Assembly: GCA_964416195.1 (NCBI GenBank)
Contig: CAYQDB010000009.1
Location: 66,335-130,334 of the forward strand
DNA length: 64,000 bases
Source of the DNA: CAYQDB01 sp964416195
GTDB taxonomy: Bacteria; Zixibacteria; MSB-5A5; GN15; FEB-12
Direction of reading: 5' to 3'
Shown: positions 1 to 9,117 of the stretch, piece after piece
Numbering within the stretch: the first letter of the stretch is position 1
Layout of the letters: each line of letters starts with the position of its first letter
Position numbers and translations under genes: made by a program
The notes under the pieces: model-generated
The model's input: the letters and a program-made list of their open reading frames with translations, nothing else
The model's database searches: none
What the model was told of the DNA's origin: nothing

Positions 1-696
1 AGCGACTACGGCGCAAACCTGATATCCTGCTTTCTCCAGTTCCTTTCTCGCCTCTGCAGCGGTAGCCCCACTAGTGACTACATCGTCAACCAGTATCACC
101 CTTTCTTCTCCATCGGCTTCATAAGCAACAGTAAATACTCCCTTTATGTTCACTGCTCGCTCTGCGAATTTCAATTTAGATTGCGGCTTTCTCTTCTTAA
201 TACGTAGAAGGATATCCTCCCTCACGGGTATCTCGAGCAATCGCCCGATTTCCTTTGCATAGAGTGCAGCTTGATTGTAACCACGGTGCTTTTCACGACT
301 GCAGTGGAGGGGTACCGGAACCAACATCGTTGCCTCGAGAGACCGCAATTGCTCACCAAAGTTCTCGTATAGCGGAGTTGCAAAGAGACCGACTGGTAAT
401 GTGATCCCCCTGAACTTGAAATGAATGATGATATCCTTCACTGGTGACGCATAGTTACCATATGCGAACAATGGCACCGACTTATCCCCACAGGCGGGGC
501 ACCTCTTGGCATTAGGGAGTGTCGCAAAACAGTTCAAGCAGATCGGCTGCTCATAGGTGTCGATTTTTTTCCGGCAGGACGGACATATGTCGGGGTGATT
601 CTCATTAAACTCCCCACATGCCACACACAGCGGCGGAAGGACAAAATCCAGTAACCCCTTCAGCAGAGGGCTTTTGTTTATTAAAGAGGAAAGCAT
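1..696 (-). CDS. comF: ComF family phosphoribosyltransferase-like protein (3' end beyond window)
   Basis: The frame is open from the ATG at 694-696 to the window edge (232 codons, no stop). The N-terminus shows paired zinc-ribbon cysteines (CVACG, CPSC, CLNC, CPACG) over about residues 20-75, and the C-terminal part has the PRPP-binding loop VILVDDVVTSGAT, the two hallmarks of ComF/GntX proteins. Family members are tied to DNA uptake in competent bacteria, but many hosts are not known to be competent and the enzymatic substrate is unknown. The protein ends here just after the phosphoribosyltransferase core, so only a few residues should be missing. It lies downstream of rpsA on the same strand but is separated by an intrinsic terminator. 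Confidence 0.9.
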   Translation of the reverse strand, partial: MLSSLINKSPLLKGLLDFVLPPLCVACGEFNENHPDICPSCRKKIDTYEQPICLNCFATLPNAKRCPACGDKSVPLFAYGNYASPVKDIIIHFKFRGITLPVGLFATPLYENFGEQLRSLEATMLVPVPLHCSREKHRGYNQAALYAKEIGRLLEIPVREDILLRIKKRKPQSKLKFAERAVNIKGVFTVAYEADGEERVILVDDVVTSGATAAEARKELEKAGYQVCAVVA

Positions 697-904
697 AACT
701 TAAGTAAGCGCTATTAATGGAGACCGTCCAACAAAAAACGAAAAGGCTCTGTCCCGTTAAGTTGTTAACGTCAAGTGAATAACTTTGGTGTCACCCTCCG
801 GTTCGCTGTAGCAAATCCTACGCTGCCCGGGCTGCATCGCCATCTGCATCAATGGTGAGTTCTGTCAGTAGGCCTGTGTAGACCTGAGAAATATGAAATA
901 GAAA

Positions 905-932
905 AACGGCGGTCGAGAGATCAACCGCCGTT
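905..932 (-). terminator. Intrinsic terminator after rpsA
   Basis: A perfect 9-bp stem (905-913 with 924-932, AACGGCGGT arm, 10-nt loop) is followed on the minus strand by a short U tract (A-run 902-906 on plus). It sits about 40 bases after the rpsA stop. The rest of the 697-970 spacer shows no gene. Confidence 0.85.
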
Positions 933-970
933 CGAGTGGCAAGCCACTTCTGTCTGTCATAGGCGTAAGT

Positions 971-3148
971 CTATTCCGGTTCAGTATCATCGTCAGAGGC
1001 AGCTTCGGAGGTTGACGAAGCGTCATCCTTGGGAATCTCCATGTCACCAGTATCCGAAGTCGGCTCTGGCGTGCTGCCGGCTTCTGGCGGAGGTTCTGGC
1101 GTGGAGGCTTCCTCCACATGAGCCTCAGTTTCTGATGGCTCATCCGCGGAAGTCTCAGCTACCGGAGTTTCAGCCGACATGGCCAGATCAGTCTCTTTTT
1201 TCAACTCCTGCGGTATAGCCTCGGCCATGGACTTGGTGGTTTCCGTGGGGTGAGTCTGCAAGAACTGATCAAGTTCTGCCCGCTCCCGCTTCTTGTAATA
1301 GGCTGACACCGACAGCACAATCTTGTGCTGGTTGCGGTCAAACTCTATCACCTGGAGCGGCAGCTGGTCACCTTCGTGGAAGACGCCGGTGGGATCGGCC
1401 AGGTCCTTGCGACCAAGCTGGGTGGCAGGAACGAAACCTTCAATGTCGCCGTCAAGGCGGACTATGACACCCCGATCGAGGACCTTGATAATGGCACCGA
1501 GACACTCAGTGGCGACCGCATATTTCTTGGCGATCTGTGGCCAGGGGTCTTCCTGAAGCTGCTTGTAACCGAGGGAAATGCGGCGATTGTCATGGTCAAC
1601 CTTGACAATCTTGACGTCAACTTTATCTCCCTTCTTCATCACCTCGGAGGGGTGCTGCACTCTCCTGGTCCATGACATGTCGGAGATATGTACAAGCCCA
1701 TCAATCCCTTCTTCCAGCTCCACGAAGGCGCCGAAAGCAGTCAGATTGCGCACCTTACCGCTGACAACTTGGCCGATCGGGTATTTCTCGTCGATGGTGA
1801 GCCAGGGATCAGGCTCCATCTGCTTGATGCCGAGCGATATCTTTTCGTTCTCTTTGTCAACCGAGAGCACCACTGCCTCGACCTTGTCATCGACATTCAT
1901 GATCTTGGAAGGATGTTTGATGTGTTGGGTCCAGGACATCTCTGAAATATGGATGAGTCCTTCAACGCCTTTTTCCAACTCCACAAAGGCGCCGTAGTCG
2001 GTGATCGAGACCACCCGACCGGTGACCTTCTTACCAAGCGGATATTTCTGCTCAATATTATCCCATGGGTACGGCGTCATTTGCTTCAGGCCGAGTGAAA
2101 TGCGGGAGGTCTTCTCGTCAAAATCAAGAATCTTAACGTCAATCTTTTCACCCAGCGAGGTTATCTCGGAAGGGTGACGGATTCGTCCCCAGGACATGTC
2201 AGTGATATGGAGTAGCCCGTCGACGCCGCCAAGGTCGATGAAAACTCCGAAGTCGGTGATGTTTTTTACTACCCCCTGGCGGATTTGCCCGACAGCAATT
2301 TCATTCAGCAGAGAATCGCGCATCTTTTCACGTTCATCTTCAAGGACCACTCGCCGTGAAATGACAATGTTGCGACGACTCTTATTGAGTTTGATGATCT
2401 TGACCTCCATGGCTTCACTGATGAGCGCATCGAAGTCCGGGACCTGACGGAGAGCCACCTGTGAACCGGGGAGAAAGGCGTCTACACCCATGATGTCGAC
2501 TACTAGGCCGCCTTTGATGCGCCGTACAACGCGGCCTTCCACGGTTTCGCCTGAGTCATGGATTTCGCGGATCTTTTCCCAGACCCGCATGAAGTCGGCT
2601 TTCTGCTTGGATAGGATCAGTTGGCCGTTGCTGTCTTCAATCTGCTCGAGGTAAACCTCGAGGGTGTCACCGACCTTGATGTTCAAAGGCAGGCTGAATT
2701 CATTGATAGGGACAGTTCCCTCAGATTTAAAGCCAACATCAACGATGACATCATCGCGTGTCACGCCGATCACACGTCCGGCTATGACCTCGCCTTCCCT
2801 AATGTCCTTGATAGTTGAGTCATACATCTCAACCATCACCTGATACTCTTCAGGATCATAGACCACACCGGCGACATCGGTGATACGTACTTTGCCCACT
2901 TCGGGTAGCGGCGGCGGAGCCGGTTTGTCCACTCGCTCTTTGGCCCTTTCCGCTACCCGCTGATGCCGGGTGGTAACAACTCTTTCCCGTTGTTCCCTTT
3001 CCGGTAATACCGCGGTAGTGGCGGCAGTCACCTTCCTACGCTTGGTGATTTTGGCTTTGAATTTTCTGGTTTTCTTGGCGGAAGTCGCCTTGCGTTTGGA
3101 TACTTTTGTTACTGAACTTGAACGAACCGTAGTTTTGGCCGTTGCCAT
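971..3148 (-). CDS. rpsA: 30S ribosomal protein S1 with six S1 motifs and charged tails
   Basis: Ribosomal protein S1 binds mRNA on the 30S subunit and helps initiation. Six S1 RNA-binding domains run from about residue 118 to 617; domains 3-5 show the typical G-x-FVEL-x-G-x-x-GL(I/V)HISxMSW pattern (SITDYGAFVELEKGVEGLIH and equivalents), while 1 and 2 are the more divergent 30S-docking type. Unlike the roughly 557-residue E. coli protein this one has 725 residues: about 100 extra N-terminal residues rich in Lys, Arg and Thr and an acidic Glu/Pro/Ser/Thr tail of about 100. The start has a strong AAGGAGGT upstream, although about 13 bases away. The order cmk, plsC, rpsA is a common bacterial arrangement. 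Confidence 0.95.
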   Translation of the reverse strand: MATAKTTVRSSSVTKVSKRKATSAKKTRKFKAKITKRRKVTAATTAVLPEREQRERVVTTRHQRVAERAKERVDKPAPPPLPEVGKVRITDVAGVVYDPEEYQVMVEMYDSTIKDIREGEVIAGRVIGVTRDDVIVDVGFKSEGTVPINEFSLPLNIKVGDTLEVYLEQIEDSNGQLILSKQKADFMRVWEKIREIHDSGETVEGRVVRRIKGGLVVDIMGVDAFLPGSQVALRQVPDFDALISEAMEVKIIKLNKSRRNIVISRRVVLEDEREKMRDSLLNEIAVGQIRQGVVKNITDFGVFIDLGGVDGLLHITDMSWGRIRHPSEITSLGEKIDVKILDFDEKTSRISLGLKQMTPYPWDNIEQKYPLGKKVTGRVVSITDYGAFVELEKGVEGLIHISEMSWTQHIKHPSKIMNVDDKVEAVVLSVDKENEKISLGIKQMEPDPWLTIDEKYPIGQVVSGKVRNLTAFGAFVELEEGIDGLVHISDMSWTRRVQHPSEVMKKGDKVDVKIVKVDHDNRRISLGYKQLQEDPWPQIAKKYAVATECLGAIIKVLDRGVIVRLDGDIEGFVPATQLGRKDLADPTGVFHEGDQLPLQVIEFDRNQHKIVLSVSAYYKKRERAELDQFLQTHPTETTKSMAEAIPQELKKETDLAMSAETPVAETSADEPSETEAHVEEASTPEPPPEAGSTPEPTSDTGDMEIPKDDASSTSEAASDDDTEPE

Positions 3149-3266
3149 TTACTTAAGAGAACCTCCTTATCTGTCAATCCAATGGCTTGAATTTTTCCCC
3201 GGACAGGGAAACCATTAGATAAAGATATAGCTTCATGACACCGAGGTGTTCATTCTGCAGAAAACC

Positions 3267-3294
3267 TATATAACATAATATCGGAGATTTTCAA
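3267..3294 (-). promoter_or_regulatory. Probable rpsA promoter
   Basis: On the minus strand TTGAAA (3289-3294) and TATATA (3267-3272) are separated by 16 bases, close to the sigma-70 consensus. The predicted start point leaves a leader of roughly 110 nt before rpsA, where S1 autoregulation could act; that role is inference. Confidence 0.55.
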
Positions 3295-3318
3295 GTACTT
3301 TTTGATGTTTTTTGTCTG

Positions 3319-3972
3319 TTATTGACTGGAATTGCTCTCCGGCGTAACGGACTGAAAGGTGGTCTGCAGACTATCCCCCAACCTCTTGATATGTCCCATT
3401 ACAGTTTCGGCAATCTTTTGATAGCCTGCTTTACTGGCGGGCATAGATCTGACCCACTCGGCTGGGAGTGGTTCTCCGTAGATTACTCGTAACCTCTGCC
3501 GGCCTGTCAGGCAAGCACCAGGTCTGTTGGTTCCGGAGAGATAGGCAGGGACAATCGGGCATTCCGCCCGCCGAGCAATAATACCGACACCAAGTTTCGG
3601 TGCCATCAGCGCTCCGCTCTTGGATCGGGTTCCTTCAGGGAAAACGGTCAGTCCATATCCCCGCTTGACGCCCTCGATCGCTGCTTCCAGCGCTCTGCGG
3701 TCGATCGTTCCCCGTCTGACAGGGAGGGCATTAACTCGCCGAAGTATGGCACCAAAAAACTTGTGGTCAAAGAGCTCCTGCTTGGCGAAAAAACACAGCT
3801 CCCGGGGTACCCAGCACCCCACCAGAGGTGGGTCGAAATAGGATATATGATTGCTGGCCAGGATGAAGCCGCCTGAGCTGGGCAGGTTCTCCTGACCTGA
3901 TACCCGGACTCGGAATACAAGTCTGGAAAGAATGCGGGATAGTTCCCAGCCGCAGAAATAGAGAACCTTCAT
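3319..3972 (-). CDS. plsC: 1-acyl-sn-glycerol-3-phosphate acyltransferase (PlsC family)
   Basis: PlsC acyltransferases transfer an acyl chain to lysophosphatidic acid at the inner membrane to make phosphatidic acid. The catalytic NHxxxxD box is seen as NHISYFD and the glycerol-3-phosphate-binding box as FPEGTRS, with the expected intervening spacing. I use the ATG at 3970-3972 because it forms an ATGA overlap with the cmk stop, implying translational coupling; a longer in-frame start at 4011 would lie wholly inside cmk. The protein is then 217 residues, normal for the family. The final 15 or so residues are low-complexity. Substrate specificity cannot be told from sequence. Confidence 0.92.
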   Translation of the reverse strand: MKVLYFCGWELSRILSRLVFRVRVSGQENLPSSGGFILASNHISYFDPPLVGCWVPRELCFFAKQELFDHKFFGAILRRVNALPVRRGTIDRRALEAAIEGVKRGYGLTVFPEGTRSKSGALMAPKLGVGIIARRAECPIVPAYLSGTNRPGACLTGRQRLRVIYGEPLPAEWVRSMPASKAGYQKIAETVMGHIKRLGDSLQTTFQSVTPESNSSQ

Positions 3973-4676
3973 GATGGTTTGATGACTGAAAGAACCAGCG
4001 AAATAATGCAATCAACTTGCTGTTCGACTGTGAGATGAGTAGTGTCCACGACAAAAGAGTTCTTGGCCCTTGTCAGCGGAGAATGAGCCCTTTTTGAATC
4101 GTACTCATCACGTTGCCTGATTTTCTCTTCCTGCTCCTGAAGGCTGGTACTGATACCCATCCTGGATAAATCCAGCAAGCGCCGTCGGGCCCGCTCGGCG
4201 AGTGATGCGTCCAGATATATTTTGACATCTGCTTCCGGGAAAACGACAGTCGTTGTATCTCTTCCTTCGGCCACCAGTGAGCCGCGTTTGCCCAATTCTC
4301 GCTGTTTGGCCACAATCGCTTCGCGGACATCTTTATGCGCCGATGCCTCCGAAACACAATCGGTAACCTCCTGTGTCCTGATCTCGGTGGAGACATCGAC
4401 GCCGTTGAGGAGAAGCCGATTGAGACCTTCACGATTGTCGAAGTCAAGACGGATTTTGCGGGCCGTTGCCGACAGTTTCTTGCCGTCAGATGGAGGGATA
4501 CCGTTTTGCAGGGCGAAGTACGTCAGCGCCCGGTACATAGCACCGGTGTCCAGGTAAAAGAAGCCCAGTCGTTCAGCAAGAAGCTTGGCTGTGGTCGACT
4601 TGCCCGCCCCGGCCGGTCCATCAATGGTAACTATGATGCCTTTCAGTCTAGTTAGGTTGTACTTGATGTCAGCCAT
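3969..4676 (-). CDS. cmk: Cytidylate kinase
   Basis: Cmk phosphorylates CMP and dCMP to the diphosphates. The P-loop is IDGPAGAGKSTTAKLLAERL near the N-terminus, followed by the family-typical YLDTGAMYRALTY and later LVAEGRDTTTVVFPEA and KIYLDASLAERARRR. I prefer the start at 4676 (MADIKYN, 235 residues), leaving 16 residues before the P-loop; an in-frame ATG at 4685 and a longer start at 4712 exist and no strong ribosome-binding site decides. The gene overlaps plsC by four bases and is probably the head of a cmk-plsC unit. Confidence 0.95.
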   Translation of the reverse strand: MADIKYNLTRLKGIIVTIDGPAGAGKSTTAKLLAERLGFFYLDTGAMYRALTYFALQNGIPPSDGKKLSATARKIRLDFDNREGLNRLLLNGVDVSTEIRTQEVTDCVSEASAHKDVREAIVAKQRELGKRGSLVAEGRDTTTVVFPEADVKIYLDASLAERARRRLLDLSRMGISTSLQEQEEKIRQRDEYDSKRAHSPLTRAKNSFVVDTTHLTVEQQVDCIISLVLSVIKPS

Positions 4677-4871
4677 CTGTCGCATTCTAAGACCTGTTGC
4701 TACAAAAGGCAACGGTAAAATAGAGGGTGGCTCGCCGTTTTACGGAGACATGCAAAAAGGCAAAGGCGACCTGACATACTGTCTTCTCGAGGGATATATA
4801 GCAATGATAGCAGGTATATCTGCACTGTCAAGGCAGGTTGCAATTCGCGCGGGTGTGGATAGCGCGAAGAT

Positions 4872-5663
4872 TTATTTGTTCAGTGTTGAGTTGACCTGTG
4901 GCTCCTCAGGCTGGGGCGCGCCGAACCATTTGACATGAATGTCGCGAAACCGCCCGCTGCGCTTGATCTCATCAAGAGCCTTGTTGATTTTCCCCAGCAA
5001 TTCCTGGTTACCCTTGCGGACGGCGATGCCATAGTGCTCAGTGGAAAGAATCTCGCCCACAATCTTGGCGGTGCCGAGCTTCTTGATGTATGCTTTCGTT
5101 GTGGGGTAGTCGTTCAAGACTACATCCAGGTTGCCGTTGGCCATATCAATAAAGGCTGCGCCGATGTTGTCAAACGAGAAAACATGAAGCCCTTCCATTT
5201 TCTTGGCCATCATTTCTCCGGTTGTGCCAAGCTGGACGCCCACTCTCTTGCCCATCAGATCTCCAACACCATGGATGGTGGTATTGTCAAGCGGCACGGC
5301 TATTGACTGCCCGGCCAGGTAGTAGGGGTGGCTGAAGTCAACTACGGTGGCACGCTGTGGGGTGATGGTCATGGCCGAGATTACTGCGTCATATTTTTTG
5401 CTGGTAAGACCGGGAATGATACCGTCGAATGCAGTTACAATGAACTGTGGTTCCCAGCCGTTTAGCTTGCAGATTTCTGTGATCAACTCTACGTCAAAAC
5501 CAGCCGGTTGCCCGGTGGCGGGATTGATGCTTTCGAACGGGGGGTAAGTGGGGTCGGTGCCTACCCGTAGAACAGTCGCTTGTCCGCTTTGCCCGGCCTC
5601 CTTGCCGCCACCGCAGCCAAGTGCTATAAGCAGTAGAAATAAGAGTGCAATTAGTTTTTTCAT
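4872..5663 (-). CDS. Periplasmic amino-acid-binding lipoprotein (SBP_bac_3)
   Basis: This is the solute-binding component of a polar amino-acid ABC importer. A lipoprotein signal (MKKLIALLFLLLIALGC, lipobox around Cys17) is followed by the family-3 fold: LRVGTDPTYPPFESINPATG, then GFDVELITEIC, then YDAVISAMTITPQRA and DFSHPYY. Length (263) is normal. The surprise is the context: no permease or ATPase gene is adjacent on either side, so the transporter must be encoded elsewhere or the protein works otherwise. The ligand cannot be assigned with certainty. It appears to be transcribed alone. Confidence 0.9.
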   Translation of the reverse strand: MKKLIALLFLLLIALGCGGGKEAGQSGQATVLRVGTDPTYPPFESINPATGQPAGFDVELITEICKLNGWEPQFIVTAFDGIIPGLTSKKYDAVISAMTITPQRATVVDFSHPYYLAGQSIAVPLDNTTIHGVGDLMGKRVGVQLGTTGEMMAKKMEGLHVFSFDNIGAAFIDMANGNLDVVLNDYPTTKAYIKKLGTAKIVGEILSTEHYGIAVRKGNQELLGKINKALDEIKRSGRFRDIHVKWFGAPQPEEPQVNSTLNK

Positions 5664-5804
5664 CCTATCTCCGGTAATTGTCAGGAAACTGACAGAAAAG
5701 AACAGAACCCCAAATCATTTGTCAATATCTTTGTTGAAGTAACTGCAATGAAAACTACGTTGCCCTGTCAACATCAGAAAATAGCCCTAATACGGCATTG
5801 CAGC

Positions 5805-6704
5805 TCAGAAAAAATCTATTGAAAATGAGCCTAAACGGTCATCAAGGTTGACCACGATCTTGTTTTTTACAGTGTCGTACCCGTTGGTAACAAAACCGCC
5901 ATCGCTCTGTGTCAAGCCCAGACGGACAAGATAGGGTTGGTAATCATTGCCGAACACTTTAAGCCCGACATTCTGAGGCACTCTCACGCGCAAATTGGTA
6001 TTTTCACCTACGATGTCGACTTTGGTGAGTGACTCGCGGTCTCCCAGTTTGAGGTAGACCTGTGCGTCATCAGCATCCAGCTTCAGGCGACGCAGAAGCG
6101 TTGTGGCAAAGTTCAGGTGCAGGTTGGAGTTGTTGCCAAAGCATTCCATCTCCAAGGGGATATTCCTGGCAAAACGCAAATACCAGTCCTGGGGATCATC
6201 AGTCTCAATCCTGATAATGCCGCCAAGGAAGCTCCGAGGACGACTTGTCAGTGTAATGTTTGCTTCGCTTCCAACAATTTCGTACTCGGTTTTGGGCTTG
6301 CGCGTGAAGCGGTCAAAGCTGCCGTAGATCAGATCATCACCGGAGTCACGGATAGTGAGGTCGGTCTCGCCCAGGTCGAGCACTGCATGCACGGCCCTGA
6401 TGGAAGGGTCATACGCCATCTTAAAAGTGGTCTTGGAAAAAAAGCTGCACTCGGCTCCACCCAGACTCCCCGAGAAAGCAATCCACAGCGCTCCCAGCAA
6501 CAGCGCCACCGAAGTGAGATACGATATGATTTTTGCACGGGATTTGGCGAAGATTTTCTCAATTCCGACTGCGATCAGCACTACCGGGAGATAGACGAGA
6601 AGATCAACCCAGAAGTTGTCGTTGAGTACTTCGGTGTTTCTCAGCAGAAGCAACACGCCGAGTAGAACCAGGAAGAGTCCCCATCTGAAGCGAGCTGGAG
6701 TCAT
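5805..6704 (-). CDS. LiaI/LiaF-like membrane protein with C-terminal beta domain
   Basis: Residues 1-85 contain three to four hydrophobic segments (WGLFLVLLGVLLLLRNTE, LLVYLPVVLIAVGIEKIF, YLTSVALLLGALWIAF) like the LiaI-LiaF transmembrane module. The rest is a beta-rich soluble domain with regular short strands (toast-rack/DUF4097-like), ending in FSIDFF. Such proteins sense or respond to envelope stress in Firmicutes; the role here is inference. Its ATG at 6704 overlaps the stop of the upstream PspC gene by four bases, so the two are co-translated and probably form one envelope module. Confidence 0.7.
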   Translation of the reverse strand: MTPARFRWGLFLVLLGVLLLLRNTEVLNDNFWVDLLVYLPVVLIAVGIEKIFAKSRAKIISYLTSVALLLGALWIAFSGSLGGAECSFFSKTTFKMAYDPSIRAVHAVLDLGETDLTIRDSGDDLIYGSFDRFTRKPKTEYEIVGSEANITLTSRPRSFLGGIIRIETDDPQDWYLRFARNIPLEMECFGNNSNLHLNFATTLLRRLKLDADDAQVYLKLGDRESLTKVDIVGENTNLRVRVPQNVGLKVFGNDYQPYLVRLGLTQSDGGFVTNGYDTVKNKIVVNLDDRLGSFSIDFF

Positions 6705-7150
6705 GAGACGGTTCCTCCATTATGGGCGTTGGACTGCTGATGGTTGATGCTGACCTTGGGTTCTTCTTCTTCACTTTTCCTGTTTCTGCGGAATATCAGT
6801 AGCAGGCCAACGGCGATCAAGATGACCGGCCAGAACTCATCCCAGCCAAACCAGCACCAGTTTTCCCGGATTAGCAGAATGACCCCGATTGCCATCAGAA
6901 TCAGACCGGGCAGGTATCTGGTCCACGAGGAGTATGTATGGTTGGTTGGCACAGGTTCTACTTCAAGGGGACGTTTGGGGATGATTATCCAGGCGATTAT
7001 GTAGGCCAGAATCCCGAAACCTGTGGCTAAGAAGAGTAGAACAGTTATCACTCGCACCAGGACCGGGTCGACATCGAAGTACTCTCCCAGTCCCCCGCAC
7101 ACGCCGCCAATTATCTTATTCGCTGTCGATCTATACAATCGCTTTGCCAT
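6701..7150 (-). CDS. PspC domain envelope-stress protein
   Basis: Residues 1-60 are a textbook PspC domain: MAKRLYRSTANKIIGGVCGG, then LGEYFDVDPVLVRVITVLLF and a second membrane segment ending in IIPKRP. Two more hydrophobic stretches (YLPGLILMAIGVILLI and FWPVILIAVGLLLIF) resemble LiaI-type helices. PspC proteins sit in the inner membrane and take part in phage-shock type stress responses; PspA is not nearby. A ribosome-binding AAGGAG lies 5 bases before the ATG. It heads the two-gene unit with the LiaF-like gene. Confidence 0.88.
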   Translation of the reverse strand: MAKRLYRSTANKIIGGVCGGLGEYFDVDPVLVRVITVLLFLATGFGILAYIIAWIIIPKRPLEVEPVPTNHTYSSWTRYLPGLILMAIGVILLIRENWCWFGWDEFWPVILIAVGLLLIFRRNRKSEEEEPKVSINHQQSNAHNGGTVS

Positions 7151-7245
7151 GACAACTCCTTATCTGGTGTACCAGTAGCCATTCTGAATGTAATATACGA
7201 AGTGAGGATGAAAAAGTTTTGCCTGGGATGGAGATAACCGGCTCG

Positions 7246-8418
7246 TTACTCCTGTTTGTATCTCAGTTCCTCCAGATACTCTTGAGCTTGGTCCTTGTAG
7301 TGGGATTCAGCTTTTTGGGCGTAGTCAGTAATGTAACCGATAGCCGCTGCTCGTTCTTCTTCATCTTCCGTTAGCCGGGCAACCTGGTAATACGTATGGA
7401 GAAGCAGTTCTTCTACTTGTTCGGGAGGAGGCAGTTCCACCTGCTGGCGAGATTTGGATGCTGAGAGGGGTAAGTGAATGGAAGTCACGTGGGCATACAG
7501 CGTTTGCAGTGAATCCCGCCGATGACGCCATTTTTCCAAGCTAACGGGCTGCAACCAGCCATCAGGGAGGGAGGCCGGACTGACAATGACGCTCACACCC
7601 TTTCCTGCCGAGACTGCCGCTTGAGTCTGGACCCTGGGAATCTCGGCAAATTCGTCAACTACCTGCGGTTCAGCGAAGCTGTCAGCCTTACCTGCTGATA
7701 ACGCCGATTCTCTGCTCCACTTCACCCCAGTGAGTTCTGAATCCTGTTGTGATGGGTCATTGATCTTCTCCGGAACCGATATAGTAATCTTCTGCTCTGA
7801 AGGCTCTTTCTTCTCTCTGACCTTGGGGGGTGTTTCTTCTGTGGCCACGGCCTGATCTTTCTTGACCGGCAGAGCTTCCGCATCATAAGCTTTACTCAAG
7901 CGGGTCTCCTCTTCAGACCTGGGAACAGGAGTGGTCGCACCGGCTTTCTTGTCCGCACTTGTACCCTCCTGGTATGTATGCCCTTCGGAAGGAGGTGGCG
8001 GTTGTTTCTTCCCCGGAGCAACCTGCTGTACCTCTGTTGACTTCATCGCTGGAGCATAAACTTCCCTTGAGATGTCTCCCTCATAGAGGGCAATGAAAGC
8101 CAGAATCGCTATTGAGGCGGCTACTGCTACCAGCTTTGGGGCAAGTCCCATCCACCTGGAAGGAGTTATGTCAGTAACCTTCGTTTCCCCTGTAAAGCCG
8201 AGTCTCTGCTCTATCTTCTGCGCCGACTGTTCCCAGTACTCCTCGCCCCCCAGTTGTGAGCGTTGCTCGACAAGCCGGTCGAGCTTCTGCAGCTCAGCCA
8301 GCAGGTTCCGGCACTCCGCGCATTCCCTTATGTGCTGCTCGACAACTTCTCTTTCCTGTGGGGGAAGCTCATTGTCGAAGTAAGCCGAAATCCTATCGCG
8401 GTAGTATGAGTGGTCCAT
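7246..8418 (-). CDS. Anti-sigma factor with zinc-finger and long periplasmic domain
   Basis: The N-terminus has the anti-sigma zinc-finger signature of zf-HC2 proteins (HIRECAECRNLL, His and two Cys), which holds the cognate ECF sigma factor in the cytoplasm. One transmembrane helix follows (LVAVAASIAILAFIALY, about residues 94-110). The remaining 280 residues are predicted extracytoplasmic: a Pro/Lys/Glu/Thr-rich linker, then a helical Gln/Glu-rich end (PEQVEELLLHTYYQVARLTE). The sensing signal is unknown. The gene follows the sigma factor gene by about 100 bases on the same strand, the usual order for such a pair. Confidence 0.85.
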   Translation of the reverse strand: MDHSYYRDRISAYFDNELPPQEREVVEQHIRECAECRNLLAELQKLDRLVEQRSQLGGEEYWEQSAQKIEQRLGFTGETKVTDITPSRWMGLAPKLVAVAASIAILAFIALYEGDISREVYAPAMKSTEVQQVAPGKKQPPPPSEGHTYQEGTSADKKAGATTPVPRSEEETRLSKAYDAEALPVKKDQAVATEETPPKVREKKEPSEQKITISVPEKINDPSQQDSELTGVKWSRESALSAGKADSFAEPQVVDEFAEIPRVQTQAAVSAGKGVSVIVSPASLPDGWLQPVSLEKWRHRRDSLQTLYAHVTSIHLPLSASKSRQQVELPPPEQVEELLLHTYYQVARLTEDEEERAAAIGYITDYAQKAESHYKDQAQEYLEELRYKQE

Positions 8419-8514
8419 CTTTCTCTATCTTCTTTTTTTACTATCATTAAAGCGAGATTACTTCGCTTCGCTTGAAATGACCGTAGTCCGATATTTCCAA
8501 ATGCCTCCCGTGTA

Positions 8515-9117
8515 TTACAATAAATCCTTCAATGATTCCAGCAGCATCTGTCTTGCTCGATAAAGCCGCGAATCGACTGTACCAGGGGGAATCTTCAGGT
8601 AGTTAGCTATCTCTGTATACTCCATATCTTCAAAATGCCGCAGCACAAAAACCGTTCGGTATTTCGCCGGCAGGGCCGTAACGGCTTGGAAAAACCGTTT
8701 CTGTGCCTGGTCATTCAGGAGTTGGTTAAGAGGCCCCAACTCGGCTGACGGTGGATCGTATCCTTTATCCTGCAGGGAGTCTAAAGACTCCTTTTTTTCT
8801 TCTCGATGTATATGGTTGTAGGCCAGGTTGCGGGCGATAGTCGCCAGCCACGGATAAAAAGTATACTCCGTCCGAAAAGCCTTTATAGCTGCGTATGCCT
8901 TCACGAATGCCTCCTGAATGATATCTTCGGCAACATCAAATGAACCTACCAGGCCAAGCACAAAGCGCATCAACCGCTTCTGGTTTTGGCGAATCAGGAC
9001 GCCGAATGCCTTCTGGTCGCCATTCTGCGCCGCCTCAACCAGTTTCCGCTCGGCAGCTTTGTCACCAACTATTGATACCTTGTCGGGGCGGTTTTCTTCC
9101 CGGATAATCTTACTCAC
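8515..9117 (-). CDS. ECF-family RNA polymerase sigma factor
   Basis: Region 2 is visible as DVAEDIIQEAFVKAYAAIKAF followed by YPWLATIARNLAYNHIHR, and region 4 as LPAKYRTVFVLRHFEDMEYTEIANYLKIPPGTVDSRLYRAR, so this is a complete two-region ECF sigma factor of 200 residues. The start is a GTG at 9115-9117 with GAGG just upstream, overlapping the holA stop in a GTGA arrangement, so expression may be coupled to holA. Region 1.1 is absent, as expected. The downstream anti-sigma gene is the probable partner; the target regulon is unknown. Confidence 0.93.
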   Translation of the reverse strand: MSKIIREENRPDKVSIVGDKAAERKLVEAAQNGDQKAFGVLIRQNQKRLMRFVLGLVGSFDVAEDIIQEAFVKAYAAIKAFRTEYTFYPWLATIARNLAYNHIHREEKKESLDSLQDKGYDPPSAELGPLNQLLNDQAQKRFFQAVTALPAKYRTVFVLRHFEDMEYTEIANYLKIPPGTVDSRLYRARQMLLESLKDLL

